NCBI GenBank assembly: GCA_036426205.1
Contig: CM071567.1
Span: forward strand, 290,161,141 to 290,225,140
Length of the DNA stretch: 64,000 nt
Direction: 5' to 3'
Origin: Ascaphus truei
Taxonomy: Eukaryota; Chordata; Amphibia; Anura; Ascaphidae
Below the pieces are notes generated by a model. That model was not told the origin of the DNA, made no database searches, and was given only the letters and a program-made list of their open reading frames with translations. Both the position numbers and the translations under genes were made by a program. Position 1 is the stretch's first letter; every line of letters starts with the position of its first letter. This document shows, one piece after another, positions 12,848-24,639 of the stretch.

Positions 12848-13160
12848 GGGGCCTATGCACAAAGCTCCGATAAGTCACTTATCGCCACCTTATCGCCAAG
12901 AAAGACTACTGCTATTCAGTAAGCCCTGATTAGTCAGCGATGAGATTTTTTCGTCAAAAATATTTGTCGAGAAAAAAAAATCTCCAAACGCGCGGCGATA
13001 AGCCACTTATCGCCAGATTTTCAAACTCATGCTTTACCAGTAGCCTCGATTAGCTTATCGAGGCTAATAGCTACTCTAGAATTGAGATTTCCTCTCAAAA
13101 TCGTCTCACCAGGAAAAGTTGACAAAAGGGTGGTGAGAAGCTGCCGTGAAATGGTGAGAC
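12848..13160. mobile_element. Start of a second TIR element abutting B
   Basis: GGGGCCTATGCACAAAGCTC begins directly after the shared TAA at 12845-12847. It is followed by repeated CTTATCGCCA/CTTATCG motifs and an internal inverted GATTAGCTTATCGAGGCTAA. The left terminus matches the TIR of element A. I could not place the right terminus. Confidence 0.5.
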
Positions 13161-13424
13161 GGTACTTAGAAAAATAAATGCAGTTTTTACACATATGTTT
13201 AAAGCATGGAGTCTTTGGAGCTTACATATATTGCTTTGTAGTTATGATGCCGTGGTCTTGAAAAGTATGAGTTTTAATAAATCTAAGCGTTGAACTTTAG
13301 GACCTTATTGTATCACTGCTTGGGTTATGAGGGGTTAAGATATCACATATTGATGTTATGGATCTTTAGGCGGTATATGAACATTTACGCTCAGCAGGCT
13401 TGCTGGATATTTCTATCGGGACAT

Positions 13425-13800
13425 CTTAAAGGTGCAGTTCAAACAATATCCTACTGCTGCGGCCGAGTTTATTCGAGCATTTGCCCGTTCTCGGCCGCAG
13501 CAGTAACCTTGCGCGCGCCAGAGGGTGCCGGGCGCGCGCCGAAGACACGGAGGAGCGCCCTCTGATTGGGGCTTTCTCCCTCCCGCTGCCGGGTCCGCCG
13601 GGTCCCCCGGAACCCCCTGCCGCCGTCCCCCACATCGCGGGACACCAGGGCTCCCTCGGGGAGCCCGGGACGCGCGTGCAGGGGGCGCAGGCACCGATGA
13701 CGCGTGACCGCGCGTCGATGACGCGTGGCACGCCGAGGGAGTGCGGCTAGCATGCCGGGGCATCCCCAGGCTTGCGGAGCTAGCCGCACTCAAATAAAAT
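13425..13800. repeat. CpG-rich hairpin element
   Basis: A sharp GC- and CpG-rich island in AT-rich DNA. It begins TTAAAGGTGCAGTTCA at 13427, the same terminus style as the MITEs at 14217 and 56334. A perfect 16-bp stem follows: TACTGCTGCGGCCGAG (13452-13467) pairs with 13490-13505. GAGTTTATTCGAGCATTTGC inside this hairpin resembles the termini of the 55898-56256 element. A GCTAGC-centred inverted repeat (GAGTGCGGCTAGC/GCTAGCCGCACTC) ends the island at 13738-13791. Open frames here reflect composition only. Confidence 0.6.
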
Positions 13801-14216
13801 GTGCCGCCTCTGTACATGTGTGTATAAAATAATAAATAATTTATGTGCTATGACAAAATACTTACACATATATAAATAAAACATTCCATACATTTTAAAT
13901 AAAAATGTGGAATGTTTTTAAGGTTGAAAGCTTTAGCAAAGTGACAACCACTTCCTCTTGTGATTGGCCCCACCTCTTTACCCCTGGACTCGCTCTAGCA
14001 ATGCACCAATTGTATCTAGTAAGTGGCCAGTCCTATAATATTGATGGCCAGAATTTACCACAATGCTGGGCAATAAATGAATTAAATGACCTGACCAAGC
14101 AATCGATTACAGGACAACTGATCGATCTTCAACATAGCTAATCATTTGAATTGATGCACATATTTAATGCAAGACAATTCATACAATAAAGTGAAATCGT
14201 CACTTAGAACGGCACC

Positions 14217-15385
14217 TTTAAAGCAGCAGTTCAAGCAATATCCTACATGTGGTTTTTTTTTAAAATAAATCAGTTCTGTACTATGAGAAAATACTTGTAG
14301 CATTTTAAAAAATGGTTTAAAGACATTTTTAATGTTTGTGTAATGGTGTTTACCCCACCCAATTGCAGATAGGGGCCATTACAGGGTGTATGGTGCATAT
14401 ACCTGCTGACAACAGGAGGGCAGAGTCATCTGCCGGTGGTAGTGGGAACACAGGAACAGGCTTCTGGGGTTCATATCCCACATATATTCTTAGCAGTGCA
14501 GCATCTCCACCTGCTGTGGACTCCAGGAACTGAAGGTGATCTTCCCAGTAAGGTCACGCACCAGGCAGGAAATATATTGCAAACAGGAATGGTTTATTAC
14601 TACTTGCTGCAGTAACAGTTACTCAGCAGTCTTCTGCCGGATACAGTCTGTCAGCATTCACTGGGTGATGGTCCCTGGACTGTCACTACAGGCCAAGGGC
14701 ACACGCAGCCATCCTAGCTCTTCCCCTCCTCCCTAGCGGAGACAGAGGTATGGTCCACACTCACTCTCCCCGGAGGGAAGAACACATGGGAAGGCCCAAA
14801 TCTCAGGCTCCCAATTGTGTGACCTGCCTTCCTCAGAGGGAAGGAACAACAACTAACTTTAGGGCGGTCCTGCCCTTAAGAAAGCCAGGAGGCAGGCACC
14901 CCATTGTCCCAGCTACAACAGGATGTACTGTACCACCCCCTGCTGTCACTCAAGTGCAGTACCAAAGATGAAGGGGAAACCCCATACCAACTACTGGCAA
15001 CCTGATAGTACCAGGGTTTACTGCCAGCCCTAGGGCAGAATTGTAGTCTGGGGGGTACCCTGCTACATTTGTAATGAAGGAATTATTTCCTAAGTTACAT
15101 CCCCCTTCCCCTTCTGATAGGCTCTACCTCTTGAGCACTGCCCTCTCTCTAGCAGTGCAACAATTATATCTAGTAACTGCCCAGTCAATCATATTCCAGG
15201 ACTACATTGCCCACAATGTTGTGCAAGAACTGAATTAAATAACTCTGAGCAAGTGATCAATTACAGGAGAACGGATCGATCTGCAGCTTAGCTAATCACT
15301 TGTCAGTGTGCAGATTGTATTGATGCACATATTGAATGGGAAAAAAAATATTTTTTTTTAAACGGCAGCTTGAACTGCAGCTTCA
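14217..15385. mobile_element. TIR MITE hosting a solo LTR
   Basis: The left end TTTAAAGCAGCAGTTCAAGC and the right end GCTTGAACTGCAGCTTC are inverted copies. The family matches 56334-56793, including the following AATATCCT and poly-T segment. An LTR (14339-15067) is inserted inside, which accounts for most of the extra length. Confidence 0.6.
14339..15067. mobile_element. Solo LTR, family with GCAGCRYCTCCACCTG box
   Basis: Starts TGTAATGGTG and ends CCTGCTACA, flanked by TTTG on both sides (14335-14338, 15068-15071), a 4-bp duplication. It shares the 5' segment CCCCACCCAATTGCAGATAG with the LTR at 48538, and a CAGC(G/A)(C/T)CTCCACCTG box with 32523-33331 and 48538-50090. No internal retroviral genes are present. 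Confidence 0.7.
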
Positions 15386-15393
15386 ACATACAT

Positions 15394-15700
15394 GTGCACT
15401 GACGAGTATTCTAAAACTTGCCTTATACTTGCCTTGGAAAATCTGGGGCTATCACCAACAAGATCCAGGTACATGCTGGGTACATGCTGCAACATTTCAG
15501 TGACATTTCTGCAGAGACTAATGGCCCCTCGGATTAACCCAGCAGGGGTCCCTGGCAGTCCCATTCAGTTTGAATGGGACTGCCAGGGACCCCCGCTGTT
15601 AATCCGATGAGCCATTAGTTTGTCTGCCAGCATGTACCCAGCATGTACCTGGGTCTTGTTGGTGATTGCCCCAGAATTATTTTAGAATACTCGTTGGCAC
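15394..15700. mobile_element. Long palindromic MITE
   Basis: The arms TGCACTGACGAGTATTCTAA and its inverted copy (ending ACTCGTTGGCAC) bound about 300 bp. Nearly the whole element folds back: the CTGGGGCTATCACCAACAAG and TACATGCTGGGTACATGCTG arms meet inverted copies. The centre is CCATTCAGTTTGAATGG. There is no ORF. A related AGACTAATG...GATTAA...AGCAGGGGTCCCTG segment recurs at 20012-20056. Confidence 0.75.
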
Positions 15701-17180
15701 TACAGTATAAAGATAATTATTCTGACAGTTGTGACATATGGTCTCGCTGGTTACATACGTTAAAACCTTGAACAATCATGGGTAACCTATTCAATACATG
15801 TTTTATTCTGTCATCGAGCAATAATGTTTTTATTACTATGGTCTTTAGCCCTTTAGCCCTTTCAATCAATCCTTCAATATATATATATATTTTTTTAATT
15901 CCCATGTGAAGATTTTGTGGATTGTGGGAATGTAAAAGTCAAAATGCTTAAATGCTTGACTAACAATTATCCGTAACCGCTAATTGGCACTCCAATTTCA
16001 AACTGTTGGGTACTTGACAAATCATGACATTAGAAAAATCTGTTTTTATTTGTCTAACCAAGGTATACGATTAGATATGGCACATCTTCAATAAATATCA
16101 AGTTCTAACGATTAGGATATGATAATGAACACATATTCATTCTTTTTAAACACACATGGAGGGTATTGTTTCTTATTATTTGTTGTAACAGCATTAATTA
16201 TTTGAAGTCACATGTCTTCATGACATACCTACTTATACCAATCAAATCCCACACTTACTTTGTGGTTGAGATGGCGGATGCAGAGGTGGAGATAGAGTTG
16301 AGACACATTATGCTGAGAAGGAGAGCCCTGCTTTAGAGGAGAGAGAGTAGAGAGGCAAGATTAGAAGGGAGACGGGAGATGGAAGAGGGGAGAGGGGAAA
16401 GGAGAGAGGTGACAGGAGAGGGGGGAGAGGAGAGGGAGAGGAGGGAGGAAAGAGAGGGGAGAGGACAAAGGAGAGAGGCGAGGAGAGAGATGGTGCCCTG
16501 CCAACAGTTATACTGTGACCAAACACTTTTGGAGGGCTTAGTGAGGAGGAAATTATTAGCCGCTATCATTTGAGCTCAGCAGCAATCTTTGATCTTTATG
16601 AAGAGTTAACCAAAGATTTAGATTCTGTAACAGGCAGGGGTCGTGCAGTCCCTTGCCTTGTTAAAATGTTGAGCTTGATTCCTGGGTACATTTATAGGGG
16701 AACTGACAATTCTGGACCCCAACTACCTAGGCAAATTCTGACAACATTCTGTTGTAATTCTTAGACTTCTATCCACAATGGCTCAATAATAAATCAAGGT
16801 TAGATCACATCAATTCATGGACCGATTTTCTCATTTAATATGATATACTAACAGTGTAATTTCACTAAAATAATAGTGCAAACATGTGCAGAAGATTTTG
16901 AAATTATAAACTTCTAAATTAACAAATATAATTTAATATTGAGCATTCAATATGCTTTTTAATATGATTTTATTGTACTGGGGCTTTGTGTACATGCGCT
17001 ACAGTATGGATACAATTGCCAGAGTGGTATGGTGCGCGCGCATCTGCGGATCATCTCTATGGTGATTTTACCCAGCACTAATGTCTATGAGTTGTGTGTA
17101 CGCATACTGTAAGAGAATAACTTCCAGAGGGAGGGTACACAGTATTTATATGCTAGTTTAGGTAACATTAGGATCTAAAC
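15701..17180. other. AT-rich interval with GA-rich tract
   Basis: AT-rich DNA with a strongly purine-rich tract at about 16316-16495 (GAGAGG, GGGAGA repeats). The Lys/Arg/Glu- or Ser/Pro-rich frames there are compositional. I see no gene. Confidence 0.6.
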
Positions 17181-17223
17181 ATACAGAACCCCTATAAGCT
17201 CATATTGAACCCCCAAAATAACC

Positions 17224-17228
<5 letters not shown>

Positions 17229-17310
<82 letters not shown>

Positions 17311-17632
17311 TTTGAATAAAATGGTCTTTTAGTTTAACTCTTTGGTCAAAGTGTCGTAAGCCCTTGAGCCCCTCCAAGTCAGACCACGTCTCATAGTTCT
17401 AAGTCTGATTGAAGCTCTTATTAACCTGTACAATACCAGGAAAAGCACTCATACTTAGAACTATGCAACTAATTTTGACAGATTTATTATAAATCATTCT
17501 TCCTGGTAATGTACAGGTTATTAAGAATTTATTTTAGTGTTAGGACCCTTGAGACGTGGTCTGCCTTGGTGGGGCTCAAGGGCTTACGACACTTTGGCCA
17601 AAGAGTTAAACTAAAAGACCATTTTATTCAAA

Positions 17633-17671
<39 letters not shown>
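17229..17671. mobile_element. Inverted-repeat element between (TA)n tracts
   Basis: A (TA)n tract (17229-17308), then an arm of about 88 bp (17309-17396), a roughly 150-bp spacer, an inverted copy of the arm (17548-17634) and a second (TA)n tract (17635-17671). Each arm carries GAATAAAATGGTCTTTTAG and a CTTTGGTCAAAGTGTCGTAA segment. A related GCTTATAACGCTTTGGCAAA piece lies at 4687, next to PLE-1, and another at 43185. This suggests PLE-type termini inserted in TA repeats, but no ribozyme core is visible. Confidence 0.6.
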
Positions 17672-17679
<8 letters not shown>

Positions 17680-19689
17680 GGCACTGTACCGTGTATTTGA
17701 GTCAATGGATACAGCACTGAGCTCTGTCTGTTTTTTATGTTCTGTCTCTGGTTTAAAACATTAGGATCTAAACTTGATGTTTGTCCACAATTAATTGACA
17801 ACACTGGTTCTTTTTTCACTATCTTATAGTAAAATTAGGCAGCGAAATTGGAGCTGCGCTGTCAAACATACAGCTTTTATATGATAGTTTAGTGTATCAA
17901 GTGTTGTTTGACCTTTTCAAATTAGTGTTCTTTACACCAGCATATAAACTCAAGGAGGTGTTGTTTAATTAGTTAATTGATCTGAACTGTTGACATATTA
18001 TATACAAGACTAAGTTACATTTATGGCAAGCGGATAAAAGATTCAAACAAGGTTTGCTAACCTAAAATGTTGCAATAAGAGCCAACTGCACCACGTGGGA
18101 AAAGTTTTTATAGTAATATTTTTATTTCATTATCACTTGAGCACTTCATATTCACTTAAGCATAGAAAATGAAAAAAATTGATCACTTTGGTGTGCAGCA
18201 AGGTAATGTGCTTTCTGTGGAGGATTTGCTGACTATCAGTCAAACTCTCTCATTTGTAAATATTCATTTACTAGCACATAGGTTGCACCCATTGTTATTC
18301 AGAGATTAAAAGATTCAGTAGAATTGTAATATTATTGAGAGCGGTGTATACATTTATTTGTTTCTTTATGCATATTATTACACAAATTCATTAAAAACAT
18401 ACAAAAAATAAAAAATATTTTTGTTGTTGTTATACTGTACCATAAGTATACAGTATGTCTAAAAAAGGGTCTATATGTCCCACAAAGTATCACAAAATAG
18501 GGAAAGTGTGATAGGAAAAGAGGAAGACATAACATATAATACCATGCTAATACAGTATTTCAAATAACCTCACATGGCTGTTTGAGGTTAAAAGGTTGGT
18601 TTATCTGTTATTCCAATAGTCTCTACAGGGAAAGAGTTGAACAGTCCAAAAAGGAACTTGGTTGAAAATATTTTTTCCAAATGGCACCTAAAGATGCAGC
18701 CCACTTTATATTCAACACTGTTTTCATTATCTTTACCTCCCTTCTTCTTTTTGAAGCAGTAGAGACTACAAATACTGATTCACAAAGTCTTGTAAATGAC
18801 GGCCTCTATATACTGTAACAAAGCTAGACTATAGTAAGGTGCAAAGTGTCCAGAGAGTGAGATTTATATGTTATAAAACAATACATAGCTGCTATAAATG
18901 TTCCAATTGTCTCCAGGAGATTTGCCAATTAGATATCACACCATCAGCAGGTAAAAGCATATCCTCCTTTTATATTCATCACTGACATCACTCACATGAG
19001 TAGATTGTATACTGCAGCAGCTTGCAGATAGTCATACTGTACATACAGTACAATATTCCTTGGTGCTTTAAAACTTGTTTTCGCTGCATAGATTCCATGA
19101 CAGCATGGAAAGCTTCGACAGATAGAAATTGCAATCAGTATGGCATCACCTGAAAAGCTGCAAGTTGACCTCCTCAGAAAAGGTATACATCCAATGTGAA
19201 TTAGAGTCTGTGAAAACAGACAACATTTTCTCTTCCATCTGAAACACAAATACAGGGAGAAAAACAAGGAACAACCTAAGCAGCCATGTGAATTAGCAGA
19301 GGGTTTATAGCTATTGTTCCAACTCACCTACTGTATCGCCTTCAGCTTCCTCAGTGGGCATGGTTAACAGATAGTGCTAAAATTCTGTCGTCTTTACTCC
19401 CAAATGGTTACAGTACATCATAATATGCACACACACACACATTTACCTATACACTTTAAAGAGACAGATCAAATAATATAAAAAAAATCAAAATGCCAAA
19501 AACATATTAAATAAAGGTTCTTAATTTAAACGAAAAGGAGCCTTATTGTTAAAGGTGAAATCCATTTCAATTTCCTCTGTACAGAGTGTCCTACTACCCA
19601 ACATAGAAAAAAGTCAGAGTAACTTTTATTTTCAATGTACTGTATTAGGAAGAGCAATAGCGCTAATAGTTATTGTGGTGGTGTACAAT
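17672..19689. other. AT-rich unassigned interval
   Basis: AT-rich DNA with no recognisable gene or ribozyme. A 111-codon minus-strand ORF at 18992-19327 has no recognisable motif and probably arises by chance. Confidence 0.5.
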
Positions 19690-19870
19690 GCCATTTAATT
19701 ATTTTATTTATAAAATGTTTTACCAGGAAATAATACATTGAGAGTTATCTACCATTTTTAAGTATGTCCTGGCCACAGAGTTATGGTGACAATACATGGT
19801 TAGATTAAATGAACAGAGGTTATACATTCAATTTACAGGCATTTCATGAACAGTTAGAGATAATATGATT
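19690..19870 (-). mobile_element. CR1-like LINE 3' tail
   Basis: On the minus strand this reads as a LINE tail: GGACATACTT, GAGAGATAACTCTCAATG-like, TTATTTCCTGGTAAAACA, then TTTATAAATAAAAT. The same tail in plus orientation is at 30616-30830. Only the 3' end is present, as in a 5'-truncated insertion. Confidence 0.6.
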
Positions 19871-21559
19871 ATGGACATATAACAGTTACAGACAAGATTA
19901 AAAATGAGAGACAGTTTAAGTCTTGAAATTACTTACAGATGCAGCCACCAACATTGGACAATTTCTCGCCAAAATTCGAGATTTTGGTCAGATCCTCATT
20001 AGGTAGATCGCTGCAGACTAATGACCCTGCGGATTAATACAGCAGGGGTCCCTGCTGTGTGAATCCTACTGGGTTCTACCTGTACTGTATGTAAGAGACG
20101 CGCAGAGTTTGATTCTGCTGTGTGCACTCTGCACAGCTGCGAATCAGCACTCTGGTTTTACTTTCAGCCTCTGCTGACCAGCAGTTCCCGGATTGGCTGA
20201 ATCATTCTTTATAAGCTCAGCCTTTGCACCTGCAATTTGGCTTAGCATAACAGTTGTTTCATGTGACGTGTTCTGGTCGCAAGCATGCTGTTATGCCTTG
20301 CCATCTTTCTTTTCTTGCAGTTATGCCAAGATCCTTGCTATGGATACCGACTACCCGTCTGTCTCCTGCCCTCAAACTCTGCTACGGATACCACTACACT
20401 GTGTTCTCCTACCCTCGAAAAGTGGTAAAGAACCCACTGAATAGCTCTCCCACTCCCAGTCCAAATGATGAGTGTGTAATTAAAAACGTAATCTTTATTG
20501 GTCACAAACATATAGAATAAAGGTGGTTAAAATAGACACGTATTGGACGCACGCTAACAATCCTATGTTGGGTATGGTGAGTACCCTGGATCAATAGTTT
20601 TAAAACAGGTTAATTCAGTTTGATTGATCAATTAACACTGCTAGGATATCCTGTATGAAGATCCCTAAGTAGAGAGTGCCCAGGGGCAAGTACAGAGATG
20701 GTTATGTGAACCAATATATGAATAGACTGACAGTATACTGTATAGTAATCCTAGTGTTTAAGAGATGAATACCATGGTACAAATGTATAAGTAACACATA
20801 ACCCTTGCTCAGATGTAAAGGTGGAAACTGAGATAAGGGAAGGTGCTGTATTCCCTATATGGGGTTAAAACATAGCTCTACAGTTAGAGCATTTGTAACC
20901 AGTGTGGCAATAGAGTATAACCGAAGCTCTTAATACACAATACCAGCTCAGACTGAACTTACATGCTGTGAAGTACACCAAAAGCACTGGATGGATAAAA
21001 TAAATGTAATCCCTAATAGGACTGTTTAACCATTCTAATCTGTGACATAGCTGGTGAGCAGTATGCAGCATACGTGGCAGTAGATGAGTAAACAGTATCA
21101 AGCCTGAGGCTCAGAGCGGTATGAGCATTGCTGCAGCACAATACAGTTGCAGTTGTCCGCTCAGATGGTGAGAGTGAATGTGTAGATTTAAAGAAGGCAG
21201 AGGAATCACTTCACGGCGATTTTTAAGTCTTGTTTCTGTGCTCAGATCTGGAAATCCCATCCTGCGGTCTTCACAATCGGTAACTCAGTGATCTTCCGCG
21301 TCATGTTGGCTCAAGTTTAATCTCACGAGACTGGATTCAAGACAGTCTGATTGATTTCTGTGAAGTTCAGTAATCCTCTGCTCCTCAGCTACTATTCTCC
21401 AGCCAACTAGTTTCGCCTGAAGCTTTATAAGGGAAACACTAATATATGGCAAATATGCAAATACTCCATTATATGATCATAAAAAACAACAAAACAAATA
21501 CGGTAAGGAAGCTACTGTAAATCCTTTTGAAACAGTGTTCTTTTTGCTGGGTGCAGGCA
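19871..21559. other. Repeat-derived interval, no gene
   Basis: 20012-20056 resembles the palindromic MITE at 15394. The segment 20100-20460 (GCTATGGATACCGACTACCC, CTCCTACCCTCG) resembles the tail of the Gypsy-like LTRs at 23137 and 60842. The remainder is AT-rich and unassigned. A weak ribozyme-like relative lies at 21403-21440. Confidence 0.45.
21403..21440 (-). ncRNA. Highly degenerate hammerhead-like motif
   Basis: The minus strand shows CTTATAA where CTGANGA is expected, then AGC-TTCAG-GC, GAAA, a self-complementary ACTAGT and T/GGC. Stem I is poor. The layout matches the other motifs in this window, but the core is lost and activity is not expected. Confidence 0.3.
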
Positions 21560-22628
21560 GACATAACATATAATATATCTATAAAACACTGATGGAAAAT
21601 AATATTGAATCTAAACAAGGTTTCTCACTGGCATGGGAAATAGTGTTAGGTATGGAATATCCTATACTGGAATGGACACAAATGTGGACAACCCCCAGTT
21701 CTTCTTCTCTGTCAATGAATATCTTAGATAATTCTTATAAGATTATGTATAGGTGGAATTATACACAACAAAACTGAAATAATGTTATCCAGGGACTTCC
21801 AATAAATGCTGGAGAGGTTGTAGAGAGGTGGGAACAATGTTTCATATTTGGTGAGAGTGTAAGAAAATAAAGAGGTTTTCGGACCTGATACTAGAACAGA
21901 TTTTCAATTTTACCAAAATTAGAATTCCAAATGACCGACTATTATCCTGTTAAATAGAGAAGGGAGAATTTGGAAATCACTATTAATACATTTGCTAAAT
22001 GCAGCAAGATGCACTATCGCTGCCAATTGGAAAAATCTGGAGGTACCCAACATAGAGCAATGGGACATGAGAATGTGGGAGGTTATTAAAATGAAACAAC
22101 TATCATACAGTATATAACTACGGATATAAGGTTAAAATTCGAGCTCCTCTGGTTACTATGGACAGAATATATTTATAAAAGGACCCATTGAGAAGATTAG
22201 ATAAGGAAAATAACTACCAAAGGCAGGATACTAAGGAGTATTTCTTTCTTGGGCTTGGCTTGATTATGTCATGATATGCTATTTTTGTTATGTGACTGTC
22301 TAATATTATTTTTAATATTGGTTTGTTATCTTATTGTATATTTTAAATTTTATGCTATCAAGTCCAATTTATATTTTATATTGTATTATATAATATACTG
22401 CTTAGTGATATTATATTTGTTTATATGGAAGTTAAAGTTCTAACATCATGAGGTACAATGTTGTTTTGAGGTTAGGATACTTACAGATATGTGTGATGCT
22501 AATATGGAATGTAGAATAGTAGGTACAATTTTTGTATGTATTGTAGTGTAATGTACAGGTACTGTATACAGTATGTCGATTGTTATAAAACGGTAGATTA
22601 CAAATAAAGAATTTACAAAAAAAAAACG
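21560..22628 (+). pseudogene. L1-type LINE ORF2 C-terminus and 3' end
   Basis: A 5'-truncated L1-clade element. 21592-21777 ends in YKIMYRWNYTQQN, the equivalent of the conserved KxLYRWYxTP box. After a frameshift comes CWRGCREVGTMFHIWWECKK, the CCHC-like C-terminal box, then AARCTIAANWKNLEVPNIEQW. Stops and frameshifts break it. An AT-rich 3' UTR ends in AAATAAAG and an A-rich tail at about 22618-22627. Confidence 0.75.
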
Positions 22629-23136
22629 TTTGAGTTGAGTTACCATTGATTGTCACTTTGGATACCTAGACTCTCTCAATGGATAGATAGCCAGATTAGC
22701 AATTATGTGTAAGCTGTATACTTTTTCTTTTTAATTATCAATCTTAAAATAAATAACTTACCACCTTTGATAACCTTAGTGGCTAGTAAAGAATTGATAC
22801 ACATTTCTTTACAAACTGTTAAGGTAATTCATTTCATAACGCTTCTCACACCACCCCAGAGGCCTAACCACCCACCCCTGGGGAACTACCCCTATCACCC
22901 ACAGCCTTATCTCCAACAAAAGTACAGAACACCACCCACAGAAATGGGCAAGAGTCCTGAAAGGCGAATGTGGTTAATCAGACTTTTGTCCATTAAAAAG
23001 CATAAAAACAATACATTAAACAAAATAGACATTACAATAAATAATAACAATCAAAACTGAGCCATTAAATTCATTGATTTTCACTGTGGCTAAATAGGCC
23101 TTCAAAGGAGGCCAAGATAGCCACATTGGCAATTAA

Positions 23137-23705
23137 TGTAGGTCCTAAATAAATAAATAAATAAATGTATTGCATGATTCTATGCATGATCACCGAGCAT
23201 AGCTCTGCCCCCTCGGATGCGCCGCACCTCCGCTGTGCGCGGTGCATGCGCATGATGGCGCGCAACGAGCCCCAGCTGCGTGGCAAGTTTAGATATGAGC
23301 CCTTGTATCCTGCAGCCTATCCTTGGCATCTGCGGAGGCCCCGCCTCTGCTCCGCCCCTCTCCTACTGTTTCCTGTCTCCTATAAAGGACTTTCTCTTCC
23401 TGTCATACCTTGCTGAACATAACTTTGTGTAGCTTTGCATTTGGATTCGCTCTGGCTCTTAACCCCTGGCTTATGGATAACGACTACGAGTACCTCTCCA
23501 ACCCCAGACCACAGGCTTACAGACTTCAACTGCGTGCACCTCTCCAACCCCGGCAAGTATTGGATTAACCCTTTCTTCATACCCAGACCCAGCAATGCTG
23601 CAAACCACCTTCTGGGCTCGCCTCTGCTACTGTGGGTGTGTGGCATATCCTTCCCACCTCAGTGCCAGAGTCAGGTCTTGCTTGTGGGCTCGCACAAGCG
23701 TTACA
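23137..23705 (+). mobile_element. Solo LTR, Gypsy-like
   Basis: Begins TGTAGGTCC and ends AGCGTTACA, flanked by ATTAA on both sides (23132-23136, 23706-23710), a 5-bp duplication. It has a CpG-rich middle, a TATAAAGG box at about 23381 that could be its promoter, and a downstream GGATAACGACTACGAGTACC segment. That segment and the ...CGTTACA end are shared with the inverted copy at 60842-61740. An (AAAT)n tract sits near its start. Confidence 0.65.
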
Positions 23706-23999
23706 ATTAAGGTCTGATGCCTAACCATTAAAAAAACAATTCAAGCCCAATGGCCAATAAAAATCCCCCAAATCTTTGAAAAAGTATCCCAACCCAATGG
23801 CAAAGTTACAAATAAGAATCTCAAAAGCATTACATCTTAATTCCAGCCAGATGGTACATAAATAAACCAATATAACAAAGAGTAAATGCTGCACACCACA
23901 TTATGATAAAGAGTGATACAATTACCGGTGCTCCCATCAATGTACGATCGGCTGCATCCAATCCACGGCACACAAAAGGAATGAAAGATGGGGCACAAG

Positions 24000-24150
24000 G
24001 ATTTCCAAAATAAGAGATTTATTAAAGCATACACAACGTTTCGACCCTAAGGTCTTTGTAAAGTGCAAAAAGTGGCTTTTGTACTTACAAAGACCTTAGG
24101 GTCGAAACGTTGTGTATGCTTTAATAAATCTCTTTATTTTGGAAATCCGT
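24000..24150. repeat. PLE-terminus palindrome with hammerhead-like arms
   Basis: Arms of about 67-70 bp (24000-24066 and 24080-24149) are inverted copies around a short TGCAAAAAGTGGCTTTTGTA centre. Each arm contains CTTTGTAA/CTTACAA, A-GACC-TTAG-GGTC, GAAA and CGTT in hammerhead order. The 7-nt core is mutated, so this is probably inactive. The layout repeats the inverted termini at 4556-4642. Confidence 0.6.
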
Positions 24151-24427
24151 GTTACAGAAATAAACCAAAGCATGGAGAATAAATTCAGGCCTAATAGCCT
24201 TCTTCCAATCTGATGCCCTCCTGTTTGGAATTCGACCTGAAGCCCTGGATCCACTGATTGAAGTGCAGTCTCCGGTGAGTAATTCTTTATTTAAAGGATT
24301 AATTAATAAGCAGCAAAATTTAAACTGCTTTCATGAAAAGAGATGATCTTTCTTTACATTTTTGGGTTGCTGCCCACCTCTGTGGACTCTCACCCTATAT
24401 GTATTACATTTTAGTTTTGTTTATACT

Positions 24428-24428
24428 C

Positions 24429-24508
<80 letters not shown>
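24428..24508. repeat. (ATCT)n microsatellite
   Basis: About 20 copies of the tetranucleotide ATCT, followed by degenerate copies to about 24545. Confidence 0.95.
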
Positions 24509-24509
<1 letters not shown>

Positions 24510-24639
24510 ATCTATCTTATCTATCCCATTTATCCTATCTATCTATACAGAAAGTGATCCAAGGATCACCAAGAGCCCCTAGTACATGCACTCTATGGTA
24601 TTGATATTGGAAACTGGAAATGTCCTAGCATTTCAAATA

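Larger units (their letters stand above)
22635..24330. repeat. Foldback-family remnant interrupted by LTR
   Basis: Two divergent direct copies of a roughly 75-bp segment (CATTGATTGTCACTTTGG... and CATTGATTTTCACTGTGG...) lie at about 22643 and 23071. The region after the LTR (23711-23860, 24170-24290) has ATTTACTAAAG-free, AT-rich arm-like DNA with ATCTGATGCCCTCCTGTTTG and GGATCCACTGATTGAAG segments resembling the outer arms of elements A and D. The family assignment is uncertain. Confidence 0.35.

Noticed and set aside
13413..13817. Overlapping Ala/Arg/Pro-rich ORFs of 89-134 codons on both strands
   Set aside because: GC-rich composition lacks stops in several frames at once and no motif is conserved.
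18992..19327. 111-codon minus-strand ORF
   Set aside because: Cys/Phe-rich but with no motif or splice-like borders; not supported.
24428..24508. Possible CRISPR-like regular repeat
   Set aside because: It is a simple ATCT tetranucleotide repeat without spacers.
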